This document shows positions 45,601 through 59,900 of a stretch of DNA of 64,000 bases, one piece after another (the stretch's first letter is position 1; each line of letters opens with the position of its first letter). This stretch comes from Nectonema munidae (Eukaryota; Nematomorpha; Nectonematoida; Nectonematidae): contig JAUIRK010000916.1 in the NCBI GenBank assembly GCA_030549495.1, forward strand, positions 409,501 through 473,500, in the 5' to 3' direction. Both the position numbers and the translations under genes were made by a program. The notes under the pieces were generated by a model. The model had not been told where the DNA came from. It was given only the letters and a program-made list of their open reading frames with translations, and did not search any database.

Positions 45601-48600
45601 TGGATTATTGAGTCATCTCCATCTTCCCAGTAACATGAACACCATAAGTTTTGACTTCTTTTACTATTCCATACACTTTAGCAGAATTGTGAGACTTTCC
45701 AAGACGATTATAACTTCATCTTTCTTTCAAAGGAACTTTCATATCATCAAAAATAAAAGCTTTTGCACTAACCAAATCACCTTTACGATACATAATATTA
45801 CTAACAACTTGGTATTAAAATCAAGAGCAGCAAGCTACAAAAAGTAAAGTTTTATAAAAGACAACACACATTGAATCATCAATCAACTGATGTATATCAG
45901 TGAGTTGTGCACACATGTGTACACCTGGTGTGCACATTTGTGAACAATTAATTTTTCTTTAGAGTGAATGAGAGCAACTTTAATGCTTAAATTAATTGGG
46001 CATTATATCGTGTTATATAGCTCTTTAGCTCAACATAAATACTAAAAAAAATGAAAAAATATTTTTGAAAACCTTTCATTTTATCGAAGCCTTTCAGCAA
46101 CTATTTAAAGATAAAAACTTTAAAAAGTTTTTGAGCCTAAGAGTAAAATAAAAGCAAGTATTATATTTATTTTTTTTTTTTTGTGATAGTGAAGGAACAG
46201 AATAAAAATTAGAAAAACATTTAAAAACTGTTTTTATTTTTTTGAAGGCTAAATTTTGATATTTTTTTGATGTACACATATGTGGACAATAGGATATAAT
46301 GGGTTAAGCTAAAAGTATTCTCAAATACAAGTATTCCTTAGTATAGAGTACAAGCTTGCAAACTTACTGGAAGTAAAGCAACATTTATAAAAATGGTCAA
46401 TTGAATGCTCTTTTTCGTAAAAATGGCAATTCGACTAAATGTCCCTTAGGACAAATCTCCGGTCAAGGGTAATAATATGTAATAGATTATAGTCAATGAA
46501 AATATGAGAGGTTTTCGAACGTATTTATCCTTTTAACGTTTCGGAAGATAGTGACTAAAAATTACGAGGACTTCTTGAGATTTTGCAAGATATATATAAT
46601 CAAATATTAAAACATAAATCTAATTAAATATTAATATGTGTGTCTGCATTAAACATTAGTAGCGAACAGCAGGATAATTTTACGATCTAACTTTTTCAGA
46701 ACATAGACAAAATTACATAAAGTGACTCTCAGAATTTTTTAAGTCGTAATCAAGAAAAATGTACAAAAAGGGCTAAGAAACTTAAAATAGGATCCAATAA
46801 AATACATAATGTTTTAGCGTTGAAAAAATTAATGTGTTCTAATAAAGAAGAAGGCTTTGCAGTGATTCTCAACGAAAATACAGATGTGAAAAGACAGATG
46901 GCCTAGTGGTGGGAACGTAGGGTCTCGACCCAGATGGTCTGGGTTCCAACCCCGATCGTGACTATCCCTATCTGCCCAGATATGGAAGATTATTCTTCCC
47001 TTGGGTGCGATACCGACAACTAAAAATACAAAATCTTGTAAAATTGGGATAAATGCATATAAAAAAGAAAACTTGTAAATTCATCCTTTTCTTGTTGGGT
47101 CATAGGGCGGTGATTTAAACTGGATAACGACTGTTTCTTGACTTTTAATTTAACTTCTTGGTCTTTGAGTTTAGCAGCTAGAGAAAGCAGCTCGTCAAAT
47201 TTGATTGGAGGAGGTGTTGGATGATGAGTTATCTTTTTCTTTTCTTTAATCAAATTATTCGAACCGGAATCATTTGAGTGGGTTGTATACGTTTTATTAG
47301 GGCCAACGATTTTATCTTTTTCTCTAAAATGAAAAGAAAAATCGTAGCCTTGAAGGTTATAATGAAAGGAGTGGTATACTCAGGATTATGGAATTGGAAA
47401 AAGTGACAAATTTAGAAATTTCCCAATCCCCAACCAAAAATGTTAGCTTCAGGACCCTCACTCCACGACGAAATTTATGATAATGAAGAAAATACAACGA
47501 TAAAAAATGCTAAAGTATTAGAATTCAACATTTATTGCAACGAATAAAAGCTATTAAAGGTATTATGGGAGCGTGAGTAAGATTGGTTAGATATTGGGCT
47601 TCGATAACTTAAGCTCTTGGGTTCGATCCGGCATCAACCTACTTTCTTCATAGTTCTATACAAGCTGCACAATTGTGTCTTCTCGATGAAAACACCCCAT
47701 GGTACCTTTATCTTAATAATATGAAAATTCATCTAACAATGTGTCATGTTATTTTCAAATAAAAAAAACATAGAATCAAAGGTCTCAATATTTTTAGTCC
47801 ACATAATTGAATTTACCATTAAAAAATTTTGATATGCTTTAGGGGTGGTTGCGTGTTTAGAAAATCAAAACATTTAAAATGTAAGTTAAGTATCTAAAAA
47901 TATGAAACAATAGTTTCATAAGTAATTTTATATTCTTTTTACTAAAAGATTAAATTCTGTTATAAACATTGTTAATCTTAAAATTTTTGGGAAATTGATA
48001 TTTTCATAAATTGCATGAAAAATTCCCAGTTCGCGAAAAATTGAGGTTGAAACAAGTGGGTCAAAAAATTGATTAGCATATTTAGAATAAATATTAGGGA
48101 AAACTTTGATTTTGCAAAATTTTCATAGGGGATGCATTCGTAAAAATTTTAATATTTATAATATAATGGAATTCCTTAGTGTATAAGGTATAATTATATT
48201 TACATCAAGTACAATTGCTTCATATTGACGCGAACATAAACTCTCAAGTTTTTCAATTTACAATGAGAGATACTGAGTAATTTTAATAAAGATACAAAGT
48301 GCTTTTCGCGTCAAATATACCCGAAACAAAAAAGAAAGTTTCAAATAAAAGTTAAAATTTTTGAAAAGCTTTTCTGTAAAATTAATCTGGAACCAATTCA
48401 GAAAACAAAGATAAGGGAACAAGCTCGGCTGTAAGGTACCAAAGATGGCGGCTGAAAGCTTTGATAGAAGAATATGAAATCATGGGTTCAATTGATTTAT
48501 AAATTATCAAACGTTTGAAGAGTTTCAAATCATTGAATGGAGCATCAGCAGCAGACCCACAATTTAACCACCATGTGCTGTAAACTAATGTTACAAAAAT

Positions 48601-51600
48601 CACAAACTTTTTCAATTTTGACGGTTGATCTTTAGTTGTAATTGTTCCAGATTTCAGTTTTGAAATTTGGTATTCGAAAGGCACGAGTTTTATGCTATAT
48701 AAAAGCTTAGCCATCTATCTTGATTTATGAAGTGCTCCTGGAGCTCTAAATGAGTTCGAGACATTATCAGAATCAAAAAAATACGAACAAAGGCTCATAA
48801 ATTCCTGATAATCTTCCCGTGATGCATGATTTTCGGAATTCACCATATGCAAATGACTAATGATCAAGAAAGTATAAATAATGTTGCATAAGTTTTTTAA
48901 GTTTTTAAATTGTGCCCCCCTCCTCCCTCAATCAACATTTTCTGGCAACGCCACTGCTTCTCTCTAATTTGCATTTAGAGTTAAATTCAAATTAATTCTA
49001 TTTTATCTCATTAGAAACTAGTTTTTAGCGGAATATAAGTTCAATATTTTCAGAACCTTTTTTCATGATACCAAATTTCAGCTATTCAAATTAATCACAG
49101 AGATTTTTGGTAAAAATTTAGTTCCATCAATACACCTAACATTTTGCAAAAATTAAAATTTGTTTTTAAATGAGAGAAAAATAGTTTTCAATCGTTACAA
49201 TTTTATATCTATGAATAATGTCAGACTCCCTTAAAAAAAATTTCAACAAAGGTCACTTTTAATCTTTATCAGTACGTTTGTTACATTTTAAACATTTGAA
49301 AACTTTAATTTTTTCAAGTGAAGAAATTTTTTTCCAGTAGGTATTTGGGAATGAATATTTTGACTAGCTATTCAGTTTAAAAGCAAAAATACTCTATTTG
49401 CTTAATATTTGAGCAGAGATATTTTTTATAATGTTCGATTGTTAAATTTTGTAAGTAACACTGTACATAATTAATTAAATCATTTTTTTAAGAAAATATG
49501 TTGATTATAATAAAAATATAATATCGAAACCAAATGTTTCAGTTGTTAAAAATGTACTTGATCTATTTATGACAGCTGTCAGAATTTTATTTGTAGATAG
49601 AAATAGTCAAAAAAACGGAATAATTTTCTTGTTCTCGTATATTATGATTTGTTAGTTTAAATGATTTTTTTATGATTTTGTGTTCTTAGACTTAAATAAT
49701 TTTAGGAAAAGTGATTAAACTGCCTTTTTTGTATACTATGATTCCTTACAAAATGTAAAAAATACAAGCGTTACCAAATCACCCAATAAGGGTTAGCTAC
49801 AATAAACTATCTCATTTTTTATGCCTCCTGTTATTTTGAAATTATTCTAAGAACAGACGGTTCCATTTTAAAATAGTGAAAATTGCTTTATTAGTTTTTT
49901 TATTTCCTTTCTCTCTTATGTTAATTATGTAGTAAATTTTCCAATTTTGAGTAAAAGGTAAGGTGCAGCGGGTGTATTTTTATTTACAATGCATTGATGT
50001 ACCGCTTATGTCAAACTATGAACAAATTTGTATCGATGAGGAATCGAATCCAGATGCTTCCGTGCTGAGTCCATTATCTCAACCACCTGCCAGGCCACCC
50101 ATAGAGTATGCTGTAGGGGATACGTCAAATTAGTTTTCAAAAAATGCTCTAAAATTTTTTAGTTTTTGTTGAAGCTCTATAACTTTTTCTGATAGACTTT
50201 TTTTCCTTAAAAGTTATTAAAAAAGGCAAATCATTGCAAAATGTTAAAAGTAATTTTACCTTTTCTAGATTTTTGTAGCTTGTATCAATTTAGCTTTTAG
50301 ACTATTTTTGAATGATGCTGAGTAAAATGAAATAATGCGATCTTAATTTTGTTTGCACAATTATAACTTCATTTTATACCCTTGCCCCTGAATCAATCAC
50401 ATTTTTTCATATAAACATCGCAGGGTGTCTAGTAGACTCTTTGCCTTTAGACTACATTCACTCATATAAAACTACCCACCTTCAGTTATTTGTTTTCTCT
50501 ATGGATCAAATATCCTTTATCAATTCATGTAATGTGCCTGGTAGACTACTTCATTTTTCAAATGAAAAGCCAATTCCACCCCCTAACAATTTTGGATTTT
50601 TTAAACTAGTGTATATTCGATATGCAAATTTAATTAAAATATTTTCGCTGGAAGTATAGTATTTAAATTCACCAATTTTGTAAAAAAAAATGTCTTATAA
50701 ATTTAGGACTTTAGGTATGCGCTGAATACACTCTATTTTAAAGGATTGATTGAATATTTGGTCTCCCGTGGTATTTCCAGACCACTAATTTTGAAAATTG
50801 CAAAAAAAATTCTTCCCCCAATAATTTTGAGGATGTGCGCCCCTGGTATTACTTTTCCAACATGATTTTTCTGGCATCCTGACCACAAAAGAGGTTTACC
50901 TAGCTTTTTCTGAACCATAACACACGTTGCTGATATAGAGCCGGTGTTGCTGGCTGTTGTGTCAAAAACCATATTACAGATTCCATCTGAACAGTTCCAT
51001 TCAATTAATAAATCATGAATGAATTTGCTCATTACTTCTCCTGATTTTCCCTTATTTCCTAGTTGATAGCAAGGAACCCCGAGAATCTTCACTTCGTTTG
51101 AACCTCCTACCACTACAGTGAGTCGTTCTTCTTTTTTGTATTGGCTGACGAGAGATGACATGAACTTGGAGTCCCAGTGTAGTGAACACAAATGAGGTGG
51201 TTTTCGCTCCTGATAAATGGCTCTCGCAATTTTTTGTCTCACTTTTGTTCTCGTTTTTGCTGTTTGAGAGTATGAAGTTGAAAGCTTTCAAGAATCGCCA
51301 CCAGCTTCTTTAATAAAGGCCTTAATGAAAGCTGCCTGTTGAGTTGGGGTTATTTTCATCCGAGTTGCCAAAGAAACAAGTTTACGAGATTGCAAAATAT
51401 TATGGGGGTATAAAGGCCTCTGTACCCTCACGAACTCATCGATGTTTCTTTTTGTCTGGTTCTGATGGGATAAAACACGAAGGAAAAGAAGTACAAGAAG
51501 AAGAAAAAGGTTCGTTTTCATCACTTAACTCACTTTCAATAATTGCAATCTTCGAGGCAAAAACACTCCTATGAAGACGAGCTTTTTCCAGTCTTTTTTC

Positions 51601-54600
51601 CTCTTTCATTTTTCGTTCTAGTGCTTTCTTTTTTTCTGGCATCCAAAACAAAGTCAGCTGAACCAAACGTTGTCTTTCTATCAGTTTTCATTGATTTAAG
51701 AAACTCAATATTCTCTTAATTATTATTAATCATTTTTTCGGCTGAAGGAGGCCACAGTTGGAAAGTTTTAGATAACTCTTCTTGGTGATTTTCAATTTTT
51801 TAATGATTGTAGTAGTTTCTCGTCTTGATTTTGGAATTTCCCGAAGTTTGGAGTTTTTTCTTAATAGTTTCATCATTTTTTCGCATGCCCTTCTTGCAGA
51901 AATCATCGGTATATTAGCTTTTTGATAAAATGGCTGACTTTCAATAAAACAATTTTTGCTGATTCCCACTTCGTTCTCAACCTCATAGATCCATCTTTTA
52001 TATGAAACATCGGGTACCTCAAAACGTGTTGCGAAGTTGGAAGAAGACATCCTTTGATTACTGCATCGTCTGGGCATATGTCTTCTCCTAAACCAAAAAT
52101 TTCTGAAGAACTTCTAGTAGCAACATGTAAGTTTTTTTTAGCTTTAGACGAACAAAGTATTGTTTTTTAGGATTCATTTCAAATGAAATATGAAAACGCC
52201 AAAAAATATCAAGTGAAAAAACAGGTGAGTTGTCAATCTTTTTTCATCAGGTGATTGTCAAAAATTACAAAGAGCAGAAATCTTTCTAATTTTAATCTAA
52301 AAATAAATGAAAAATAAAAATATGAAAAAATTGTGGTAAGTTTTTTTTAATTCAAATGACATGTGGACCCCTTAAATATATTTTTTCTTACTAATATTTT
52401 GACTATTTTTTTTTATTGATTGAAAAAAAATTATACTAAGGACAAAAAAAAATTTTATATGAGAATTTTGCACATGGATTCGTAAATCCCCATAAGATGG
52501 TGCCATGTCAATATGTCTGCTATGCAGGACTTTGTTCTCAAATGAAAGTATGCATCCCTGCATACTAAAAAAATATCTGGAGACTGTGTGCATAAAGAGA
52601 AGACAAGCTATTGGATTCTTTAAAAGATCAAACGTTTACTCAAAAAGCAGAAAAAGTGAAAGGAATCTTAGCTTCTAACAAAATAGTAAATTTAATTACA
52701 TAAGCTGATAAGCCCCACAATATCAGTGAATAAATGCAGTGGCCTTAGTGCTCTCATCAACAGTAATGGATCAGAGTCCCCAAGAGGTAAGTAGTGTTAC
52801 TCCTTTGAGGAACTCATCTGTATCACCGCGAATTAATGAAATAGCAGCTGGTGTTGAAACCTATTGGTTTAAAAACTGCGGGTAACTGCTTTTTTTGATT
52901 TTCTTAATGTTGATAACATATCCCCAAAATTGATTTTTGATTTAAAGTTAACGACCGATATCTATCTACTTAAGGTCTATTTTCAACAGAACAACATTCC
53001 AATTAATAACACTGTGGCTTTCGCAACAGATGGCACTGCTGTTATGATTGGGAGATATCGAGGACATAGAGCTTATTTAAAAAAAGTCTCGGTTTGTGTG
53101 CACTGTTCACCAACAGGACATGTTTGCCACAAAACCCAGCAGGCTGAATGATGAACTTATTATTATGAAAGCTGCCGCTTTGATAAAAAAAAATGAATTA
53201 CAAGACCGTATCTTTGAGCAATTATGTGAAAAGAACAATGAAGAATTTCAAAGACTTGTGCAAACTATAGTCAACTGACAAAGGTTAATTATCTGTTTCG
53301 CTTTGTTGGACTTTGGAACATTGTTATCTCTTTTTTGAGTAAAACATAACTTGGACAGAAACTTGTTGGTGTAAAAAGTGATATGGAAATTAGCTCTATT
53401 GATTTACTTCAAATGGCGGTGCCTAAGTGGTTTGTTGATCCCTTAATTGTTGATTCATCTGAAGTCGATATTGATAAAGAAAGCTTCAATGAAGTTCAAA
53501 ACGACACAACAGCTCTAGCAAGTTTGAAGTATAGATGAAATCAGAAGCTGTGGATGTATGAAGAGATCTCTAAAAAGTACAAATCGTCATCATCATCGTC
53601 CATTTGCCCATATGAGAGCTTACTCTTCATCTCAGCTAGCCAGGATCGACCAATCTCTAAAAAGTACACAATACTCTGCAAAAATGTTAGGTTGCTTCTA
53701 CTCGCTTTCTTCACATCTTATTTAGTTGATTTAGGGTTCAGTTGGTAGATGCATATGTTCGAGTCGGATCCAAGACTCGAATTGCCTTGACGTAGAAAAA
53801 AGAGGATATATACGTTTCTCATCGACGGTTTTGACACCAAGCATTGACAAATTGATAGCCCTACATCAGTGACGGTATCCAATTAAAATCACGCAATATA
53901 AAACCGAATATTATACTTTTTGTTTTGTAATTGTAAATAAATTCAAGTATTTTTTATTTCCAAGTGGGTTAGATGTTTTGAAGGAAAACTACTTTTAATA
54001 TTTCTTTCAACTTCTCTTGATGTATCAAGTTGATGGGCAGAGTGAGAGAGACATAAAAACTTAAATCGGTATGAGAGCCATACCATTTTGCATTTAATAA
54101 AAGGTGGCCTCAGCCAGAATTAGGTTGAGAAAGCCTGTTATAAAGTATAAAGATGAAGTTTAGGATTTTCCAGACTGATATTTATTATACTTTGTAATGG
54201 CAATAAATTTTTTATTGGTAATATACTTTTTATTTTTAATCTCACACCACTCTTGCCAAATTTTTGAAGCAAGATTAAAAATAGTTGATTCTCGGTAGAC
54301 CGAAAACTAAAAAAATTTCTCGTAAATTCCGGGAAAGACAAAAATTCAGGATCACTAATACAACTAAAAAATGTGCGAGTTTTTGTGTAGGAGTTGAATA
54401 AACTTCGTTTTGTCTGACTTATTCTATTTCGCTTAATCCCCTTGTGTATGAAAGCATACCTATTCATAAACGCAAAATACGGTAGTCGAACCTGCGTCAA
54501 CGACCACTATCAATTTAAGCGTACCTTTAAAATGAAAATTATTTTTTCTTTCGAGTTAGTAAGAACGTCAGTTATGGAAAATATTTGAAAAATAAGATAT

Positions 54601-56893
54601 TGCAAAAACAATTTTAAATAAAATTGCATTTCAACTTTATGGAACAGTAGGAACGTTTTTACATTTCAAGGTTGGGCAGAAAGTTTGCAAGCGCTGAATG
54701 ATTCAGGTAGTGTTTTTTCAAACACAAAAGTGGTCTGCATAAATTAAATAGAAAATTAAGCATACTGATTGTTTGAATATGTTTGAGATAAAGGAGAAAC
54801 GCGCTTTGCCTTTACTTTGGCTTCTAAATCCTTAACAACATCCGAAACATTTTTTCCCAGAGGAGCACACTTTAGAAACAAAAGATTCTGTTTTGCTGAT
54901 TTAGACCTTTTCTTCTCTAAGAGTTTTTCAGCGATGACATGTGATTGTACCTGTTCAACGTGTTCATCTAAGAAATATTCGTACATTTAGGAAAGGGGAA
55001 AACGATGAAACTAATTTATTCTATCAAAAAATTTATATCACTCGCACTTAAACATTCAAAAATGGTGAGAGACGAAGTTGTGGCTGGAAAAGCGAAGAAA
55101 GGGCGCCCCAAGAAATCATGGGAAGAGGTGGCGAAAGCAGATATGGAGAAAAGGGGACTCTCTCTGGAAGATGCACAACTTGGAAATTTTATGCAGACGA
55201 CGCTGCAAAAAATGAAAAAGGTCGACCCTGGCAAGCCGGGATATAAGACCTTGTTTTTCTCCTGGAGACAAATGGATGATGATGACGATGATGACTTAAG
55301 CATTCATATAAAAAATCACTTTCTCTAAACTAATCAATAAGAAAAAACTTATTGAAGAAACGAAAGCGAAGAAATTAACAACGTGAACATTTTATTTATT
55401 TGAACAAGAGTAAAATAATATGTTTATATCTTCTTTAATATAATAAATCCTTAACCATTATAAGCTCATAAATTTGTTAAAATGAAGATAATAATTTAGG
55501 GATACAATTTTTACAAAGTTAATTGAAAAAAAATATTACATACACATATCTTTCCTTAAAAAGAAGCAAGCATTAGTAGGGTACTGGCATTAAAAAATCA
55601 TCTCGAATAAAATTTACTCTCGATTTAATGAGCATTTCACATTACTCTAATCAAAAATTGTATTTTTAAATATTTTAATATTATTCATATGCCTAAAAAC
55701 AAAACAAATTATTATTTGATGCAAAACGTTTGCTCTATGTTCAAACTTAGTTTGATTGAACTCTACATTATTATCATTAAATAAAGAATACCAATATATT
55801 GTGCATGGGCACACATCCGGGGGCAAGGAAATATTGAAAAAATGACCCCCCCCATCGAATGATTTTTTATATGTAAGAGTTTGTGCTTGTTTATAAAACA
55901 GGTATGATGATCGCATTATAGGATGTAATGACCATTCGAATACATGATAATGTAAGGATAAGAGAATAAAAGAGGGAATGCAGACTTTCGAGTCAAACAT
56001 CATGCCAAGCTGCTCTGAAATTCCTATCAAAAATATTTTACAAACAATGTGGAGTTATATAATAATAATAATTCATTGTTTCAATATGTACACAATAAGT
56101 AGAGCAATGTTTATCACAGTGTCTCCTTCTAGTATTTTTGAGCAAACACATGTTGATGGTCCACTAGATGTTCTCATCTTCTGTCACAGTGATTCTATTT
56201 CTCTTTCTGTCTCCTTCTCTTCCGCTTTCTCTGTTAAAACTCAATCACTTAAGCTTCTCTCATTCAAGCTCTCTTCTCTTGTTTAAGCTCTCCTATCTCA
56301 TTCAGCTCTCTTCTCTCCCAGAGCCCGCGCTAACCATGGGGGGGGGGGGGGGGGGGGGGCTCAAAGGGGCTGAAACTATACATTATGAAAATACACACTA
56401 TAAAATTTCCTTTTCTAGAAGCAAATTCGATCAAAAACGGAAACAATAGCTAAAGAAGGTCATAAAAGTAAGGTGATGAGGATTGAGAAGTATAATTAAC
56501 TATTATAAAACAAAAGTGAAAGAAGAAAATCCTTTTATTAACAATGTATCATTTTTAGAGTAATAAAGCAATTTACATGTCAAACATTCAGCCTTCTTGA
56601 CTTTTCGTTGAAATAGTTCAAAAACTCGAAAACTCTTTTAAGGGTCGAAAAACTTCCCTCACAGGATGCAGTGCTGATTCCTATTGTTAGAGCAGTTTGA
56701 ATAAATATTCATATACTCAAAAATACTCTAGACAATTGTATAATATATTTGTTGAAACTACCAATGTACAAAGAAAAGACTTCTTCACAAGCGCACTTTG
56801 TTAGATGTAATTCATTTAAAACTTATTTAAGCTTGAAAAATTGAGTGGAGAGGCTTGGAAAATTGAGTTGGGATGAGGGCTCAGGTCAAAAAT

Positions 56894-56926
<33 letters not shown>

Positions 56927-59900
56927 GGGGGAGAGCTCAAGCCCCCAAAATAAATAGGGTGCGTGGGCCCTGTTCTTTCCAGTCGCGTATCTAGGCTGGG
57001 GCATGAGAGGCCGTGTCACCCCCCCCCCCCCCCCATGTACCTGATGGTGCCCCCATGCACCTTATGCGATATCAGTTTTCGAAAATTTCTCCAATGAAAG
57101 GATCAAGAAAGTATAAATAATGTTGCTCAAGTTTTTAAATTGTGCCCCCCTCCCTATCAACTTTTTTTCTGGCAACGCCACTGCTTCTCTCTAATTTGTA
57201 TTTAGAGTTAAATTAAAAATAATTCTATTTTATCTCATTAGAAACTAGTTTTTAGCGGAATATAAGTTTAATATTTTCAGAACCTTTTTTCATGATACCA
57301 AAGTTCAGCTATTCAAATTAATCACTGAGATTTTTGGTAAAAATTTAGTTCTATCAATACACCAAACATTTTGCAAAAATGAAAATTTGTTTGTTTTTAA
57401 ATGAAAGAAAAATTTAATTTTCAATCGTTACAATTTTATATCAATGAATATTGTCAGACTCGAGTTAAAATTTTTTTTGAACAAAGGTCACTTAATCTTT
57501 ATCACTACGTTTGCTACATTTTGTAACATTCGAAAACTTTAATTTTTTCAAGTCAAGAAATTTTTTTCAATAGTTATTTGGGAATGAATATTTTGATTAT
57601 CTATTCAGTTTAAAAGCAAGAATACTCTATTTGCTTAATATTTGAGCAGAGATATTTTTATAATGTTCGATTGTTAAATTTTATAAGTAACACTGTACAT
57701 AATTAATTAAATCATTTTTTTAAGAAAATGTGTTGATTATTATAATAAAAATATAATATCGAAAAAAATGTTTCAGTTATTAAAAATGTACTTGATCTAT
57801 TTATGACAGCTGTCTGAATTTTATTCGTAGACAGAAATAGTCAAAAAATGCAATGATTTTCTTGTTCTTGTATCTTGAAAATATCGAATAAACTATCTTA
57901 TTTTTTATGCCTCCTATTATATTGAAATTATTCTGAGAACAGACAGTTTCATTTTAAAATAGTGAAAATTGCTTTATTAGTTTATTTTGTGTCCTTTCTC
58001 TCTAAATGTTAATTATGTAGCAAAATTTTCAATTTTGAGTAAAAGGTATGTTTTCATTGACAAGGCACTGATGTACCGCGTATGTCAAAATATAAACAAA
58101 TTGGTATCGATGAGGAATCGAATCCATAGGCTTCCGTGCTGTGTCCATCATCTCAACCAACCTACCATGCCACCCATAGAGTATGCTGTAAGGGATACGT
58201 CAAATTAGTTTTCAAAAATCTTAAGTTATGCTGTAAAATTTTTGTTTTTGTTGAAGCTCTATAAATTTTTCTGATAGACTTTTTTTCCTTAAGTTATAAA
58301 AGGCAAATCAATGCAAAATGTTAAAAGTTATTTTACTTTTTGTAGCTTGCACCAATTTATCTTTTAAACTATTTTTGAATGATGCTAAGAAAAATGAAGT
58401 AATGCAATCTTAATTTATTATTTCGTTTTTGTTTGCACAATTTTATCTTTATTTTATACCCTTTTTTGAGAGTCTAACTAACATACACTTATTCTTATAC
58501 ACTAAAAAGAATGAAAAATTCTAATACCAAGTTTTCTAACTTTAGTTCTGTTTTACATTTTTGATAGAAATTACCTCAGAAAAGTTATGTAATTCGGATG
58601 TGTTTTTTTAATTTATTTTTCTCAATAAAACATTTTTTCATTTTTTAGGAAGAAGGAACGAAAATTAATAAATGATTTTTTTCATTCAATAAAATTTCCA
58701 ATTTTTTTTATTGTTATTGATATCTTTACCCCCTTTCTACACATAATTTGGAGATGGTGCGCATCTATTTGAAGTTAGAAAGAAGGAGCTATATATAAGT
58801 CCTCATTAATTGTTGACTTTAAGCTTAATAGGGCGGGGGTTAAAGTTAACATTAAGCGTAATTAAGAATGAAATAGAATAGATAAGAGAGGAGTAGGATT
58901 TCAAAAATATTTGTTGTCTTTTTTGGAAGACGCTTGAAAGTCCGCCGCCTCCAATAATTTCAAGGATGTGCGCCCCTGAATCAATCACATTTTTTTCATA
59001 TAAACATCGCAGTGTGTCTAGTAGACTCTTTTCCTTCAGACTACATTTACTCATATAAAGCTCTCCAACCTTCAGTTATGTTTTCAGTTGCTCTCTATAT
59101 CAATCAAATATCCTTTCAATTCCTGTAATGTGCCTGATAGACTACTTCATTTTCAAATGAAAAGCCTATTCGCCCCCTAAAAATTTTGGATTTTTTTAAC
59201 CTAGTGTATATGCAATATGCAAATTTAATTAAATATTTTCGTTGGAATTTCATTAATTTTGTAAAAAAATATAAAGTAGTCTTATAAATTTAGGTATGCG
59301 CTAAATGCACTCTATTGCAAAAGGATTGCTTGAATATTTGGTCTCCCGTAGTATTTCCAGAGCAGTAATTTTGAAAATTGAAAAAAAAATTTCCCTCCCC
59401 CAATAATTTTGAGGATCTGCGCCCCTGATATTGCGACTCACAACATATCATGGGATAAGTTCAAATTCATATAAGTAAAAAAGTACCAAGAGAAAAAATT
59501 TATTCAAGAAAAATTGAATATCTACGTGACAGATAAAACGACTGTGGTAGAAAAGAAACAGAAACGCGGTAAAAATAAATGAACCATCTTTAAGGCAAAT
59601 CTAGAGTTAAATTTTTATCAATTAAACTTAAATACCTGAATTTTTTTTACTCTCTTGAGCTTTTTTTTCTTCAAGAAGGGCTTTAATTGCTAGTGGATTA
59701 ACTGTTTTGGGTTTTGCTATTTTGCATGCATTGTTTAACTCTGTTGAGTAGCGCTTCTTAACCTAAAATTAATTAAATAAATAATAATTAGAGAAAGGAA
59801 ATCTACTTTTTGTTATTCTTGTGAGGACCAGCCTTTTGAAGACTAATCATCATTACTTTCATTTCCAATAGGATTATAAGTATTTTTAAAGCAAATGATT

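Larger units (their letters stand above)
43250..46303 (-). mobile_element. piggyBac transposon in SPT2 intron 3
   Basis: Flanked by TTAA on both sides (43246-43249 and 46304-46307), with ends CCCATTAATGCCC and, inward from the right, CCCATTATATCC. Subterminal gtacacatatgtg motifs occur near 43383 and 46271, with a variant near 45910. The transposase C-terminus lies at 43855-43481. The interior is replaced or split by the GC-rich retroelement fossil at about 43862-45535. The remaining right part (45540-46300) has no piggyBac motif that I recognise. The element is not functional. Confidence 0.87.
55804..59427 (-). mobile_element. non-autonomous hAT-like element, copy D, both ends present
   Basis: On minus it begins CAGGGGCGCAGATCCTCAAA (59427) and ends near 55804, where the plus strand reads CATGGGCACACATCCGG. 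Flanks atattgtg (55796-55803) and atattgcg (59428-59435) match 7/8, an 8-bp duplication. The interior matches copy B (including the internal block near 58965-58500, whose own start, on minus, repeats caggggcgcacatccttg), the SINE block, and the ctcttctcttgtttaagctc-rich end shared with A. It holds a nested 654-bp insertion and a 204-bp MITE. Confidence 0.85.

Noticed and set aside
47074-47140. Extension of SPT2 exon 3 past 47073 to the next stop
   Set aside because: The residues after DEFT lose SPT2 character, and a phase-1 donor at 47072 joins in frame to exon 4.
54756-54986. Extra SPT2 exon
   Set aside because: It has the right strand and basic composition, but no splice sites of matching phase and no SPT2 motif.
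55005-55328. Host gene with an aspartate-rich C-terminus
   Set aside because: The GRPKKSW...DMEKRGL block is a LINE ORF2 tail, and the aspartates come from a (gat)n tail repeat.
56816-57019. Minus-strand ORF with a proline run
   Set aside because: It is the translation of the 32-G tract inside the nested element.
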